A stretch of DNA of 64,000 nt from Lutimaribacter salitolerans (GCF_042677865.1 NZ_JBHUDD010000027.1:221502-285501); one strand, 5' to 3'; positions 17,881 through 27,357 are shown, counted from the first letter of the stretch. Made by a program: numbers and translations. Notes: generated by a model not told the origin, from the sequence alone.

Positions 17881-18674
17881 AACTGCCGCGCCGCCGCCTG
17901 CTGACCGGCGGGGCCGCGCTGACCCTGCTGGCGGGCTGCGGCGCCTCCCCCGCGCCCCTACCTGCGCCCCCGCCGATCACCGGCCGCGGCCCGCGTTTCG
18001 ACGATGACGACCCCACCGACTGGCCCGGCATCCCGCCCTGGCGCTACCCCGTGCATGGCATCGACGCCGCCCGCTTTCAGGGCCGCATCAACTGGCCCCG
18101 CGTCCGGGCGCAGGGCATCCGCTTTGCCTTTCTCAAGGCGACCGAGGGCGGCGACCTGCTCGATCCTGCCTTTGCCGAGAATGTCGACGCCGCGCGGGCA
18201 GCAGGCGTGCCGGTGGGGGCCTATCACTTCTACTATTTCTGCACCGATCCCGACCGGCAGGCCGACTGGTTCATCCGCAACGTCCCGCGCGTGCGCGGCG
18301 ATCTGCCCCCGGTGCTGGATCTCGAATGGAACCCGTTTTCGCCCACCTGCACCACACGGCCCCCGGCGGAAACCGTGCGCGCCGTCGCCGCGCGGTTCAT
18401 CGCCCGCATCTCCGATCACTACGGCCAGCGCCCGATCATCTACACCACGCCCGATTTCTGGCCCACCAACCAGATCGCCCGGCTGGGTGGCGAGTTCTGG
18501 CTGCGCGCCGTGGCCGATCACCCCGGCACGGTCTATCCCGGCGCGCGCTGGACCTTCTGGCAATACACTGGCACCGGCCGCGTGCCGGGGGTCGACACCC
18601 GGGTCGACATAAACGCCTTTGCAGGCGACGCGCGGGCATGGCAGGACTGGCAGGCCCGCCGCCGCATCAGATAA
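17877..18674 (+). CDS. GH25 lysozyme-like lipoprotein
   Basis: A 265-residue predicted lipoprotein muramidase. The N-terminus has a basic R-R-R stretch, a hydrophobic core and a lipobox L-A-G-C with Cys21. The GH25 domain runs from about 58 to 250: Asp63 in H-G-I-D-A-A-R-F-Q-G, Glu90 in K-A-T-E-G, Asp148 and Glu150 in V-L-D-L-E-W, and a terminal W-Q-Y-T-G-T-G...D-I-N-A-F block. These are the expected active-site positions for cleaving peptidoglycan. It is translationally coupled to the flavoenzyme gene, although no functional link is apparent. Confidence 0.9.
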   Translation: MKLPRRRLLTGGAALTLLAGCGASPAPLPAPPPITGRGPRFDDDDPTDWPGIPPWRYPVHGIDAARFQGRINWPRVRAQGIRFAFLKATEGGDLLDPAFAENVDAARAAGVPVGAYHFYYFCTDPDRQADWFIRNVPRVRGDLPPVLDLEWNPFSPTCTTRPPAETVRAVAARFIARISDHYGQRPIIYTTPDFWPTNQIARLGGEFWLRAVADHPGTVYPGARWTFWQYTGTGRVPGVDTRVDINAFAGDARAWQDWQARRRIR

Positions 18675-18683
18675 GGACGCGCC

Positions 18684-19340
18684 ATGCCCAAACGCCTGAC
18701 CCTGCCCGACAGCGCCTCTGTCGCCACGCCCGGCCCAGATGGCCGCCTCTTCGCCCCCTCCGCCGCGCGCAACGCGGATGCTATCGCCGATCTGGTCGCC
18801 GCCCACGCCCCCGACACGGGCCGCGCGCTGGAACTGGCCGCGGGCACGGGCGAGCATGCCGTCACCCTCGCCCGTCGCCTGCCAAACCTGATCTGGCAGC
18901 CCACCGACATCGACCCGGACCGCCGCCGCTCGATCGACGCGCATGCCGCGCTGGCCGCCCTGCCCAACCTGCACGCCGCCGCTGAACTTGACGCCACCGC
19001 CCCCGGCTGGGGCGCGACCCATCAGGGGCAGGATCTGATCGTGCTGGTCAACCTGCTGCACCTGATCTCCACCCCCGAGGCCCGCACCCTGATCGCCGAG
19101 GCCGCGAGCGCGCTGGCCCCCGGTGGCCGCCTCATCCTCTACGGCCCCTTCCTGCGCGACGGCGAAACCACATCTCCCGGCGATGCGGAGTTTCACGCCT
19201 CGCTGACCGCGCAGGATCCCGACATCGGCTACAAGGATGACTGGGACGTGATCGACTGGATCCACCAGACCTTCCTCGAGCTCGCGCAGGTCGTCGAAAT
19301 GCCCGCCAACAACCTCGGGATCGTGGCGCGCAAACCCTGA
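18684..19340 (+). CDS. DUF938 SAM-dependent methyltransferase
   Basis: A 218-residue class I methyltransferase-like protein of the DUF938 family. Motif I (L-E-L-A-A-G-T-G-E-H) is near residues 48-57, followed by W-Q-P-T-D-I-D and, later, the acidic V-L-V-N-L-L-H-L-I-S strand and L-I-L-Y-G-P-F-L-R-D-G. The start lies nine bases after the lysozyme stop, behind an AAGGA site. The methyl acceptor is unknown. A dispersed repeat begins a few bases after its stop. Confidence 0.9.
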   Translation: MPKRLTLPDSASVATPGPDGRLFAPSAARNADAIADLVAAHAPDTGRALELAAGTGEHAVTLARRLPNLIWQPTDIDPDRRRSIDAHAALAALPNLHAAAELDATAPGWGATHQGQDLIVLVNLLHLISTPEARTLIAEAASALAPGGRLILYGPFLRDGETTSPGDAEFHASLTAQDPDIGYKDDWDVIDWIHQTFLELAQVVEMPANNLGIVARKP

Positions 19341-19343
19341 CCG

Positions 19344-19379
19344 CTTCATCTTGCCAGGTAAACTCCCGCCGGAGGCTCC
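19344..19379. repeat. Dispersed intergenic repeat, copy 1
   Basis: Begins with CTTCATCTTGCCAGGTAAAC and continues through CCGCCGGAGGCTCC. It differs by one base from copy 2 (22677-22712) over this core, and its first 21 bases match copy 3 (46601-46621) with the same one-base change. Both copies 1 and 2 are followed about 90-100 bases later by a GCGCCGCAGGCGC-type palindromic segment (here around 19472-19484). It starts three bases after the methyltransferase stop. The 247-base gap up to 19587 contains no other recognisable feature. Confidence 0.7.
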
Positions 19380-19587
19380 CGCAGCCGCAACAGGCACACC
19401 GCCCAGGGCCGCGCGTCGCCTCGCAGCCCGCGCCGCAGCCCCGGGCCAACGGCCGGGGGCGAGATGCCCTGCGCGCCGCAGGCGCTCAATCAGATCACGC
19501 CACAACCCTGCGCGACCTGATCCAGGTCAAAGACCGCACCGCCCGCCCATGCTCTGCCTGCCGCGACATCAACGACAGGAGGGCCCG

Positions 19588-19923
19588 ATGGCCTGGACCA
19601 CCACACTCGATTCCACCCGCACCCGTCTGCGCACGCTCTACAAGGCCATTCCCGATGTGACCAAGGGCTTCGGCGCCCTGTCCAAGGCGGTGAAAGAGGG
19701 CGGCGTGCTGGATTTCAAGACCAAGGAATTCGTCGCCCTCGGCATCGCCGTCGCCATCCGCTGCGAGTCCTGCATCGTCCTGCATGTCGAGGCGCTGATC
19801 AAGGCCGGTGCCACCCGCGAGGAACTGGCCGACGTTCTGGGCATGACCATCCAGATGGGCGGCGGCCCGGCCTCGATGTATGCCGCCAAGGCGCTCGAAT
19901 GCTGGGACGAGCTGACCGCCTGA
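19588..19923 (+). CDS. Carboxymuconolactone decarboxylase / AhpD-like protein
   Basis: A 111-residue all-helical CMD-family protein. The redox motif C59-E-S-C62-x3-H66 is the AhpD-type alkylhydroperoxidase active site, so a thiol-peroxidase role is more likely than decarboxylation. The ATG at 19588 follows a CAGGAGG site; longer in-frame starts run back through the repeat region and are rejected. It is a single gene, convergent with the dimethylglycine-dehydrogenase-like gene downstream. Confidence 0.9.
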   Translation: MAWTTTLDSTRTRLRTLYKAIPDVTKGFGALSKAVKEGGVLDFKTKEFVALGIAVAIRCESCIVLHVEALIKAGATREELADVLGMTIQMGGGPASMYAAKALECWDELTA

Positions 19924-20036
19924 CGGACCACCACATCGGCACGCGACACCAAGACTCCGGCCCCCGGCTGCGGGGACCGGCCTGCGCATGCGATGTGCAT
20001 GGCATGTGCATGCTGTGTGACACGCCTTTTTCGGCC

Positions 20037-22553
20037 TCAGCCGTCCTTGCGGATCGCCTCGTTCTTCGGATCATAGGGGCTGTCGCAGGTCACCACGGCG
20101 TCCCACAAATCCCCCAGCATCCGCACCTGCAACCGCTGGCCCTCGACCGCCAGATCGGGCCGGACATAGCCCATGCCGATGGACTTGCCAAAGGCCACGG
20201 AATACCCGCCCGAGGTCAGCCGCCCCACCTTCTGCCCGTCCAGATACAGCGCCTCGCGCCCCCATGGATCGGCATCCGCAGGCCCGTCGATCAGAACGGT
20301 AATGCATTTGGAACGAATACCTTTTTCCAGCATTGCCGCCTTGCCGTGGAACGCTTTTTCCAGATCCACGAAGCGCGGCAGATCGGCCTCCAGCGGGGTC
20401 GCATCCCGGCCCAGCTCATTGCCGAAGGCGCGATAGGATTTCTCCTGCCGCAACCAGTTCTGCGCCCGCGCCCCAACCAGCTTCATGCCATGATCCGCGC
20501 CCGCTTTTTCCAGCAGGTCGAACAGGTAATTCTGCATCTCGATCGGGTGATGCAGCTCCCACCCCAACTCGCCGGTATAGGCCACGCGAATGGCGCGCAC
20601 CGGGCACATGCCAAGTTCGATCTCGCGGCACGACAACCACGGAAAACGCTTGTTTGACAGGGCGTTGGCAGGGTCTGCATCCTTGATTACCAAGTTCAGA
20701 ACGTCGCGCGATTTCGGCCCCGCGATGGCAAAGACACCCCATTTCGTGGTGACATTCTCGATGCCCATCCAATTCTCAGGCCCCGCATTGACGGCCCACC
20801 AATCCTCTTCGGCCTTGCGCAGATAGTCGTCGTCATAAGCCTCCCAGGCGCCCGCGGACACAAGATAGAACTCATCCTCGGCCAACCTGACAATCGTGTA
20901 TTCTGTCCGCGTGGTCCCCGCAGCCGTCAGCGCATAGGTCAGGTTGATGCGTCCCACCTTGGGCAGCTTGTTGGTGGTGAACCAGTCCAGAAACGCCGCA
21001 GCACCAGGGCCAAAGACCCGGTGCTTGGCAAAGGCGGTGGCGTCGATCAGGCCCACGCCCTCGCGGATCGCCCGCGCCTCATCCACCGCGTATTGCCACC
21101 AGTCCCCCCGGCGGAACGACCGCGCGTCATGGTCAAAGCTGTCAGGTGCATCCAGCGGGCCATAGTAGTTGGGCCGCTCGAACCCGTTCACGCAGCCAAA
21201 CTGCGCCCCGCGCGCCTTTTGCCGGTCATAGGCCGGGCCGGTGCGCAGCGGGCGGCAGGCCTCGCGCTCCTCATCGGGGTGATGCAGGATATAGACGTGC
21301 TCGTAACATTCCTCGTTCTTGCGCGCGGCATACTCGGTCGTCATCCAGTCCTGACCATACCGCTTGGGGTCGAGGCTGGCCATGTCGATCTCGGCTTCGC
21401 CCTCGACCATCAACTGCGCCAGGTAGTACCCGGTGCCACCGGCCGCGGTGATGCCGAAACTGAACCCCTCGGCCAGCCACATGTTGCGCAGCCCCGGCGC
21501 GGGACCAACCAGCGGATTGCCATCGGGGGTATAGCAGATCGGTCCGTTGTAATCGTCCTTCAGCCCCACTTCTTCCGAGGATGGCAGCCGGTGGATCATG
21601 CTCATGTATTCCTCTTCGATCCGCTCCAGATCCAGCGGGAACAGATCGGCGCGAAAACTGTCCGGCACGCCATACTCGAAACAGGCCGGCGCCCCCCGCT
21701 CATACGGGCCCAGAATCCAGCCCCCGCGTTCCTCGCGCACATACCATTTGGCATCGGCATCGCGCAGCACCGGATGCTCCTCTCCGCCCGCCTTGCGATA
21801 GGCCACCAACGCCGGATCGGGTTCGGTCACGATGAACTGATGCTCGACCGGGATGGCGGGTATCTTGATGCCCAGCATCCTTGCGGTGCGCTGCGCATGG
21901 TTGCCGCTGGCGGTCACCACATGCTCGGCCCGGATCACGACCTGCTCGTCGGACGGCACCAGATTTCCACCCCGCTCCACCATCTTCGTGCAGGTGACCT
22001 CCCAGTGATCGCCCTTCCACGCAAATCCATCCGCCTGCCATTTGCGTTCGATCACCACACCACGCTGGCGCGCGCCCTTGGCCATCGCCATGGTCACGTC
22101 GGCCGGATTGATATAGCCGTCGGTCGGGTGATAGATCGCGCCCTTCAGATCCTCGGTGCGCACCAGCGGCCAGCGCGCCCTGATCTGCGCCGGGGTCATC
22201 CACTCGAACGGCACGCCGCAGCTTTCGGCGGTGGTGGCATAGACCCGGTATTCATCCATCCGCGCATCGGTCTGCGCCATCCGCAGATTGCCGACCACCG
22301 AGAACCCGGCGTTCAGCCCGGTCTCCGCCTCCAGCGTCTTGTAGAACTCGACCGAATACTGGTGAATATGGGTCGTGGCATAGGACATGTTGAACAGCGG
22401 CAAAAGACCCGCCGCGTGCCATGTGCTGCCGCTGGTCAGCTCGTCACGCTCCAGCAGCATCACGTCGGACCAGCCCGCGCGGGCCAGATGATAGGCGACC
22501 GAGGTGCCGACAGCGCCGCCGCCGACGACCAGGGCTTTGACTTGGGTTTTCAT
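20037..22553 (-). CDS. FAD-dependent dimethylglycine/sarcosine dehydrogenase-like protein with GcvT domain
   Basis: An 838-residue two-part enzyme. The N-terminal half (about 1-370) is a DAO-type flavin domain with V-V-G-G-G-A-V-G-T-S-V at 8-18 and the S-G-S-T-W-H-A-A-G covalent-flavin-type segment; an FAO_M linker (about 375-430) and tetrahydrofolate-binding GcvT plus GcvT_C domains (about 435-825) follow. Such proteins demethylate dimethylglycine, sarcosine or related N-methyl compounds and pass C1 units to folate. The ATG at 22553 has a GGGAGAG site; a longer reading start at 22802 runs through the repeat. Exact substrate uncertain. Confidence 0.9.
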   Translation of the reverse strand: MKTQVKALVVGGGAVGTSVAYHLARAGWSDVMLLERDELTSGSTWHAAGLLPLFNMSYATTHIHQYSVEFYKTLEAETGLNAGFSVVGNLRMAQTDARMDEYRVYATTAESCGVPFEWMTPAQIRARWPLVRTEDLKGAIYHPTDGYINPADVTMAMAKGARQRGVVIERKWQADGFAWKGDHWEVTCTKMVERGGNLVPSDEQVVIRAEHVVTASGNHAQRTARMLGIKIPAIPVEHQFIVTEPDPALVAYRKAGGEEHPVLRDADAKWYVREERGGWILGPYERGAPACFEYGVPDSFRADLFPLDLERIEEEYMSMIHRLPSSEEVGLKDDYNGPICYTPDGNPLVGPAPGLRNMWLAEGFSFGITAAGGTGYYLAQLMVEGEAEIDMASLDPKRYGQDWMTTEYAARKNEECYEHVYILHHPDEEREACRPLRTGPAYDRQKARGAQFGCVNGFERPNYYGPLDAPDSFDHDARSFRRGDWWQYAVDEARAIREGVGLIDATAFAKHRVFGPGAAAFLDWFTTNKLPKVGRINLTYALTAAGTTRTEYTIVRLAEDEFYLVSAGAWEAYDDDYLRKAEEDWWAVNAGPENWMGIENVTTKWGVFAIAGPKSRDVLNLVIKDADPANALSNKRFPWLSCREIELGMCPVRAIRVAYTGELGWELHHPIEMQNYLFDLLEKAGADHGMKLVGARAQNWLRQEKSYRAFGNELGRDATPLEADLPRFVDLEKAFHGKAAMLEKGIRSKCITVLIDGPADADPWGREALYLDGQKVGRLTSGGYSVAFGKSIGMGYVRPDLAVEGQRLQVRMLGDLWDAVVTCDSPYDPKNEAIRKDG

Positions 22554-22676
22554 GGCGCAGGCTCTCCCTTGGATCATGTGCTGCACGATCAATAGCAGGC
22601 GGCGCAAAACACGAATGGCCCAGCCGACGCAATGCCGCCCAAAACCGACCTGCAGGGCGGCAATGCAGGTCCATCC

Positions 22677-22712
22677 CTTCATCTTGCCAGATAAACTCCC
22701 GCCGGAGGCTCC
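22677..22712. repeat. Dispersed intergenic repeat, copy 2
   Basis: Matches copy 1 at 35 of 36 positions in its core and has the GCGCCGCAGGCGC palindrome downstream at about 22808-22820. It occupies the 285-base gap between the 3' end of gshA (22839) and the start of the dimethylglycine-dehydrogenase-like gene (22553). On the minus strand it therefore lies shortly after the gshA stop. Nothing else is evident in the gap. Confidence 0.7.
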
Positions 22713-22838
22713 TGCCCTGTCAGCCAGCGCGCCGCCCGCGATCGGGCGCAACGCGGCCACGCGCGGCCCGAGGGCATAGCCGCAAGGCGGTGCCCGAGAC
22801 ATGCCGAGCGCCGCAGGCGCACATTCTGGACAGTCGGA

Positions 22839-24209
22839 TCAGTAGCTGTATTCGTCGTAGATGCGGCCCAGATCGCCGCCCCAGTCGCCGTTGTAGCGCT
22901 CCAGCAATTCATCCGCCGGGGCCTGCCCTGTCTCGATGCTGTCTTCCAGAGCGTGCAGGAAATGGCGCTCGTCCTGCACCATCCCGCCCAGACCGGGGCG
23001 CGCGCGCGCCTTCAGGCCGGTGCGGCTGATGTCCAGCACTTCGGCGGCCAGGTCGATCATCCGCCGCCCGCCAACGATGGCCTGCAAGCCGCGCACCGAG
23101 GATTCGACCCGCCAGGCCTCGCGCGTTTCCGCGTCCCAGTGCTTCACCAGCTCCCAGGCCGCATCCAGGCTGTCCTGATGATACATCAGCCCGACCCAGA
23201 ACGCCGGCAGCGCGCAGATGCGCCGCCAGGGCCCGCCATCGGCGCCGCGCATCTCCATGTATTTCTTGATCCGCGCCTCGGGGAAACAGGTGGTCAGGTG
23301 ATCGGCCCAGTCGCTGAGCGTCGGTGTCTCACCGGGCAGCGCGGGCAGCTTGCCGTTCATGAAATCGCGGAACGACTGCCCCAGCGCGTCGATGTACTTG
23401 CCGTCGCGATAGACGAAATACATCGGCACATCGAGCGCGTAATCGACATAGCGTTCGAACCCCATGCCATCCTCGAACACGAAGGGCAGCATCCCCGTCC
23501 GGCTGGCATCCAGATCGCGCCAGACGCGGGCGCGCCATGACTTGTGGCCGTTGGGCTTGCCCTCGAAGAACGGCGAGTTGGCAAACAGCGCGGTCGCCAC
23601 GGGTTGCAGCGCCAGCGCCACGCGGAACTTCTGCACCATGTCCGCCTCGGACGAGAAATCGAGGTTGACCTGAACCGTGCAGGTGCGCCGCATCATCACC
23701 CGGCCCATGGTGCCGACCTTCTGCATGTAGGCGTCCATCAGCTTGTAGCGCCCCTTGGGCATCAGCGGCATCTGGTCATGCATCCATTCCGGGGCCGCCC
23801 CCAACCCGATGAAGCCAACGCCCACCTTGTCGGCGATGTCCTTGACCTCGCGCAGATGCTCGTTCACCTCGTCGCAGGTCTGGTGGATCGTCTCCAGCGG
23901 CGCGCCCGACAGTTCCAGCTGCCCGCCCGGTTCCAGACTGACGTTGGCGCCGTCCTTTTCCAGTCCGATCAGGTTGCCCGCCTCTTCCACCGGGGCCCAG
24001 CCGTGCACGTCGCGCAGCCCTTCCAGAACGGCACGCACGCTGCGCTTGCCCTCGTAGGGGATGGGCAGGTGGTTGTCCTTGCAATAGCCGAACTTCTCGT
24101 GCTCGGTCCCCATGCGCCAGTCTTGCTTGGGCTTGCAGCCGCTGGCCATGTACTCGGCAAGTTGCTCGAAACTCTCGATCGGACCGCCGCCGGACTGAGG
24201 GATGGACAT
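22839..24209 (-). CDS. gshA: Glutamate-cysteine ligase
   Basis: A 456-residue ATP-dependent ligase for the first step of glutathione synthesis, of the plant/alphaproteobacterial (GCS2-like) type. Visible family blocks are M-G-T-E-H-E-K-F-G near 38-46, the G-G-Q-L-E-L-S-G-A strand near 98-106, R-R-T-C-T-V-Q-V-N-L-D near 180-190 and the W-x-D-H-L-T-T-C-F-P-E-A-R-I-K block. The ATG at 24209 has a GGAGAG site; a start 66 bases upstream is rejected for lack of one. Length is normal. Confidence 0.94.
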   Translation of the reverse strand: MSIPQSGGGPIESFEQLAEYMASGCKPKQDWRMGTEHEKFGYCKDNHLPIPYEGKRSVRAVLEGLRDVHGWAPVEEAGNLIGLEKDGANVSLEPGGQLELSGAPLETIHQTCDEVNEHLREVKDIADKVGVGFIGLGAAPEWMHDQMPLMPKGRYKLMDAYMQKVGTMGRVMMRRTCTVQVNLDFSSEADMVQKFRVALALQPVATALFANSPFFEGKPNGHKSWRARVWRDLDASRTGMLPFVFEDGMGFERYVDYALDVPMYFVYRDGKYIDALGQSFRDFMNGKLPALPGETPTLSDWADHLTTCFPEARIKKYMEMRGADGGPWRRICALPAFWVGLMYHQDSLDAAWELVKHWDAETREAWRVESSVRGLQAIVGGRRMIDLAAEVLDISRTGLKARARPGLGGMVQDERHFLHALEDSIETGQAPADELLERYNGDWGGDLGRIYDEYSY

Positions 24210-24281
24210 GGGTTGGCTCTCCGATCTGGATTTCGAACGCGGATCAAACGCGGGAATGGGTGCAGCGATTTGCACCGGCTG

Positions 24282-24794
24282 TCAATGTAGCCGGGGCCGG
24301 GATTTTTGCCATATCGTCACAGGCGCCTGTGCGCCAGCGCGCAATTGGGCCAGCATCCGTGCAGTATCGAGGCCGGGCAGACGGGCAAAGGCATCAAACA
24401 GCGCATCCGCCCCTTCGGCGGTGACCGGGATTTCCAGCATGGGCTGGCCCGGTGCGTGCAGCCGCCAGATCGCAGGGTCACGGGTGGGGTCCAGCTCCAG
24501 CCGGTCAAGTTCGGACAGCGCCAGCGCGCCGCCGGTGAACGGCCCCATCCAGGCCACCGCGCCCTCGTTCACGGTCACCACGCCCGGCCCGCCGCCGCCC
24601 ATGTGAAACCGCGCGCGCCGCACGCCCGTCCAGATCAGCGCCACCGAAGCGGGCAGCAGCAGCCAGCCCAGCCAGTTCAGCAGGCCATGGGCGGTCAGCG
24701 CCCACCACAGGCCCAGCCCCAGCAACGCCAGCCCCCCCAGCGCGTCACGCCAGCGCGTCATCAGCTGTATCGCCTCGGGTCGGATCACGCTCAT
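24282..24794 (-). CDS. Conserved hypothetical membrane protein
   Basis: A 170-residue protein with two adjacent hydrophobic helices (about 19-36 and 38-58) and a C-terminal soluble domain of about 105 residues beginning with a G-G-G-G-P-G run. I do not recognise a named family. Its ATG overlaps the acetyltransferase stop upstream by four bases, making it the third member of an rsmE-GNAT-membrane protein operon. No catalytic motif is seen. Confidence 0.75.
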   Translation of the reverse strand: MSVIRPEAIQLMTRWRDALGGLALLGLGLWWALTAHGLLNWLGWLLLPASVALIWTGVRRARFHMGGGGPGVVTVNEGAVAWMGPFTGGALALSELDRLELDPTRDPAIWRLHAPGQPMLEIPVTAEGADALFDAFARLPGLDTARMLAQLRAGAQAPVTIWQKSRPRLH

Positions 24795-25648
24795 GTCGGG
24801 GTATCCAGTGTCACGGGCTGTTTGAGGGTCGCCAGTTGGTAGCTGCCGATGCGTTCAAAGCCGATCCGCGTATAGGCGCGCGCCGCCGCCTCTGATGCGG
24901 CGAACAGGATCGCACGGGTGATGCCTTGGGCGCGCAGGACGACAAGATGCGCGGCCACGGCCCGCCCGGCCAGCCCCGTGCCGCGCCGGTCCCGAGGCAC
25001 GAACACGCCGCCGATCTGCACCGCCGCCCCGGCGCGGGCATTGATCGCCGTCATCGCCACCGGCATGCCCTGGTCATCCAGAAACAGCCGGGTGTTGCCG
25101 GCCGCGATGTCGGCACGCGCGCGGTCCGGTGCCGCCGCCAAGGCAGATTCTGCGTCATGCGTGCCGGTATCCGTCATGTAGTCGGCGAACCACCCGGTCA
25201 ACAGTGGCAGATCATCGGCCTCAGGGGCACGTATCGTCCCGGCCTGCGCGACCAGCCCGGCCAATTCAAGTGCGAAGAGCGGTTCCATTCGATTGACCTG
25301 CCAAGCCTCGGGCGGCACCGGCAGCGCGACGAGGATCTGCGCCACCTGATCCGGCACGCCGGTCATCCCGCGCAGGGTGTAGCCCCGCAACAGATGGGCA
25401 TAGGTCTGCGCCTCGGGTCCGGACAGGCCGGGCAACTGACACATCAGGAAGCCGTCATTGGTGCAGCCGAAAACGCCAGTGATGCCATCTCCGGTCTCGC
25501 GCAGGAAATAATGCGTGCCATGGGGGTGTTCCGTGTTGCCGATGCCGTGCTGGTCCAGATTGCCCAGCAGGAACATCGACGTCTCGATGTGGCGCTCCAG
25601 AAACGCGGCAATCGCCATCGCGTCCTGTGCCCCGGCCTTGCGGATCAT
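24791..25648 (-). CDS. GNAT-family N-acetyltransferase
   Basis: A 285-residue protein whose C-terminal half (about 130-275) is a GNAT fold: V-F-V-P-R-D-R-R-G-T-G-L-A-G is the acetyl-CoA pyrophosphate-binding motif A (R/Q-x-x-G-x-G/A), followed by A-A-H-L-V-V-L-R and A-R-A-Y-T-R-I-G-F-E-R-I-G. The N-terminal half resembles a degenerate GNAT repeat. The ATG at 25648 overlaps the rsmE stop. The acceptor is unknown. Confidence 0.86.
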   Translation of the reverse strand: MIRKAGAQDAMAIAAFLERHIETSMFLLGNLDQHGIGNTEHPHGTHYFLRETGDGITGVFGCTNDGFLMCQLPGLSGPEAQTYAHLLRGYTLRGMTGVPDQVAQILVALPVPPEAWQVNRMEPLFALELAGLVAQAGTIRAPEADDLPLLTGWFADYMTDTGTHDAESALAAAPDRARADIAAGNTRLFLDDQGMPVAMTAINARAGAAVQIGGVFVPRDRRGTGLAGRAVAAHLVVLRAQGITRAILFAASEAAARAYTRIGFERIGSYQLATLKQPVTLDTPT

Positions 25649-26373
25649 GCCCAATCCCCCAGATGCGCCTGCCACAGGGTCATCGCAGCCACCGCCGCCG
25701 TGTCGGCGCGCAGGATGCGTGGCCCCAGGCTGACAGGATGCGCGCAGGGCAGCGCGCGCAGGCGGGTGCGTTCGGGGTCGGAAAAGCCGCCCTCGGGTCC
25801 GATGAGGATGGCCCATGGCCCGCGCGGCATCTCCGCCATGGTGGCAGCCGCCCCTACCAGCGCCTCGTCGCAAAACAGGATATGCCGCGCGCTGTCCCAG
25901 CCCTCCAGCAGGCGGTCCAGCCGGGTCAGGTCATCGACCTGCGGCACATAGGTGCCGCCGCATTGCTCGGCCGCCTCGACCGCGTGGGCCTGAAGCCTGT
26001 CCTGCCGGATACGTTCGGCATTGGTGAACTCGGTCTGCACCGGCAGGATGCGCGCGGCCCCCATCTCGGCGGCCTTTTCCACGATGAAATCGGTGCGCGC
26101 CTTCTTGATCGGGGCAAACAGCAGCCACAGGTCGGGCGGCATCTGCAAGGGGCGCGACTGTTGCGCGCAGGTCAGTTCCCCGCCGCGCTTGCCCGCCTGG
26201 CTGACATGGGCCAGCCATTCGCCATCGCGCCCGTTGAACAGCAGCACCGGCGCGCCCGGCCCCTGCCGCATGACGCCGAACAGGTAATGCGCCTGATCAC
26301 GATCCAACACGACGCATTGCCCCGCCCCCAGCGGGTGATCTACATAAAGGCGGATTTTCGCAGCAGCCGTCAT
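25645..26373 (-). CDS. rsmE: 16S rRNA (uracil-1498-N3)-methyltransferase
   Basis: A 242-residue SPOUT methyltransferase that modifies U1498 in the small ribosomal subunit. The trefoil-knot SAM site is marked by L-I-G-P-E-G-G-F-S-D-P-E near 192-203 and L-G-P-R-I-L-R-A-D-T-A near 218-228; the N-terminal PUA-like domain includes H-Y-L-F-G-V-M-R. It is divergent from ubiA, with only 12 bases between the start codons, so the two promoters must overlap each other or the partner gene. Confidence 0.93.
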   Translation of the reverse strand: MTAAAKIRLYVDHPLGAGQCVVLDRDQAHYLFGVMRQGPGAPVLLFNGRDGEWLAHVSQAGKRGGELTCAQQSRPLQMPPDLWLLFAPIKKARTDFIVEKAAEMGAARILPVQTEFTNAERIRQDRLQAHAVEAAEQCGGTYVPQVDDLTRLDRLLEGWDSARHILFCDEALVGAAATMAEMPRGPWAILIGPEGGFSDPERTRLRALPCAHPVSLGPRILRADTAAVAAMTLWQAHLGDWA

Positions 26374-26385
26374 GGGGCCGACCAT

Positions 26386-27357
26386 ATGACCACACCGGAC
26401 AAGACGCCAGAGCCCAACGGACAGGTTGCCGATGCCTACAGCGGCAACTGGGTCGATCGCGGCGCACCCGCATGGGCGCGCCCCTATCTGCGCCTCTCGC
26501 GCGCCGACCGGCCCATCGGCACATGGCTGTTGCTGCTGCCATGCGTGTGGGGTCTGGCGCTGGCCATCCTGCATGACGGGCAGCCGGGCTGGTTCGATGC
26601 GTGGATCTTTGCCGGCTGCGGCATCGGGGCCTGGCTGATGCGCGGGGCGGGCTGCACGTGGAACGACATCACCGACCGCGATTTCGACGGCTCGGTCGCG
26701 CGCACCGCGTCGCGGCCCATCCCGTCAGGTCAGGTCAGCGTGACGCAGGCAGGCGCATGGATGATCGTGCAGGCGCTGGTGGCGCTGTGCATCCTGCTGA
26801 CCTTCAACACCGCCGCGATCGTCATGGGCATCGTCGCGCTGCTGCCGGTGGCGATCTATCCCTTTGCCAAGCGGTTCACCTGGTGGCCGCAGGTGTTTCT
26901 GGGGCTGGCCTTCAACTGGGGGGCGATGCTGGCCTGGGTGGCGCATACCGGATACCTGCATCCCGCACCGCTGCTCCTGTATCTGGCGGGCATCGCGTGG
27001 ACGTTGTTCTACGACACGATCTATGCCCATCAGGACAAGGAGGATGACGCGCTGATCGGGGTCAAATCCACCGCGCGGCTGTTCGGGGCCGATACCGCAC
27101 CATGGCTGCGCAGGTTCATGGTGGCGACGGTCACGCTGATGACGATGGCGATCCTGTCGGCCATGGTCGGGCGCGGTGGTGATCCGCTGGCCATCGGTCT
27201 TGCCATTTTCGGCCCCTGGGCGATGGGCTGGCACATGGTCTGGCAATTGCGCAAGCTGCAGATCGACGACCCGGATGTGTGCCTGTCGCTGTTTCGGTCA
27301 AACCGCGATACCGGCCTGATACCCCTGCTGTTTTTCGCCGGTGCGATGTTCCTTTGA
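26386..27357 (+). CDS. ubiA: 4-hydroxybenzoate polyprenyltransferase
   Basis: A 323-residue polytopic membrane enzyme that prenylates 4-hydroxybenzoate in ubiquinone synthesis. Both aspartate-rich prenyl-diphosphate motifs are intact: N-D-I-T-D-R-D-F-D (about 98-106) and Y-D-T-I-Y-A-H-Q-D-K-E-D-D (about 211-223). About eight hydrophobic helices surround them. A leading 35-residue hydrophilic tail is typical of alphaproteobacterial members. The start at 26386 fits family length; earlier in-frame starts run inside rsmE. Confidence 0.94.
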   Translation: MTTPDKTPEPNGQVADAYSGNWVDRGAPAWARPYLRLSRADRPIGTWLLLLPCVWGLALAILHDGQPGWFDAWIFAGCGIGAWLMRGAGCTWNDITDRDFDGSVARTASRPIPSGQVSVTQAGAWMIVQALVALCILLTFNTAAIVMGIVALLPVAIYPFAKRFTWWPQVFLGLAFNWGAMLAWVAHTGYLHPAPLLLYLAGIAWTLFYDTIYAHQDKEDDALIGVKSTARLFGADTAPWLRRFMVATVTLMTMAILSAMVGRGGDPLAIGLAIFGPWAMGWHMVWQLRKLQIDDPDVCLSLFRSNRDTGLIPLLFFAGAMFL

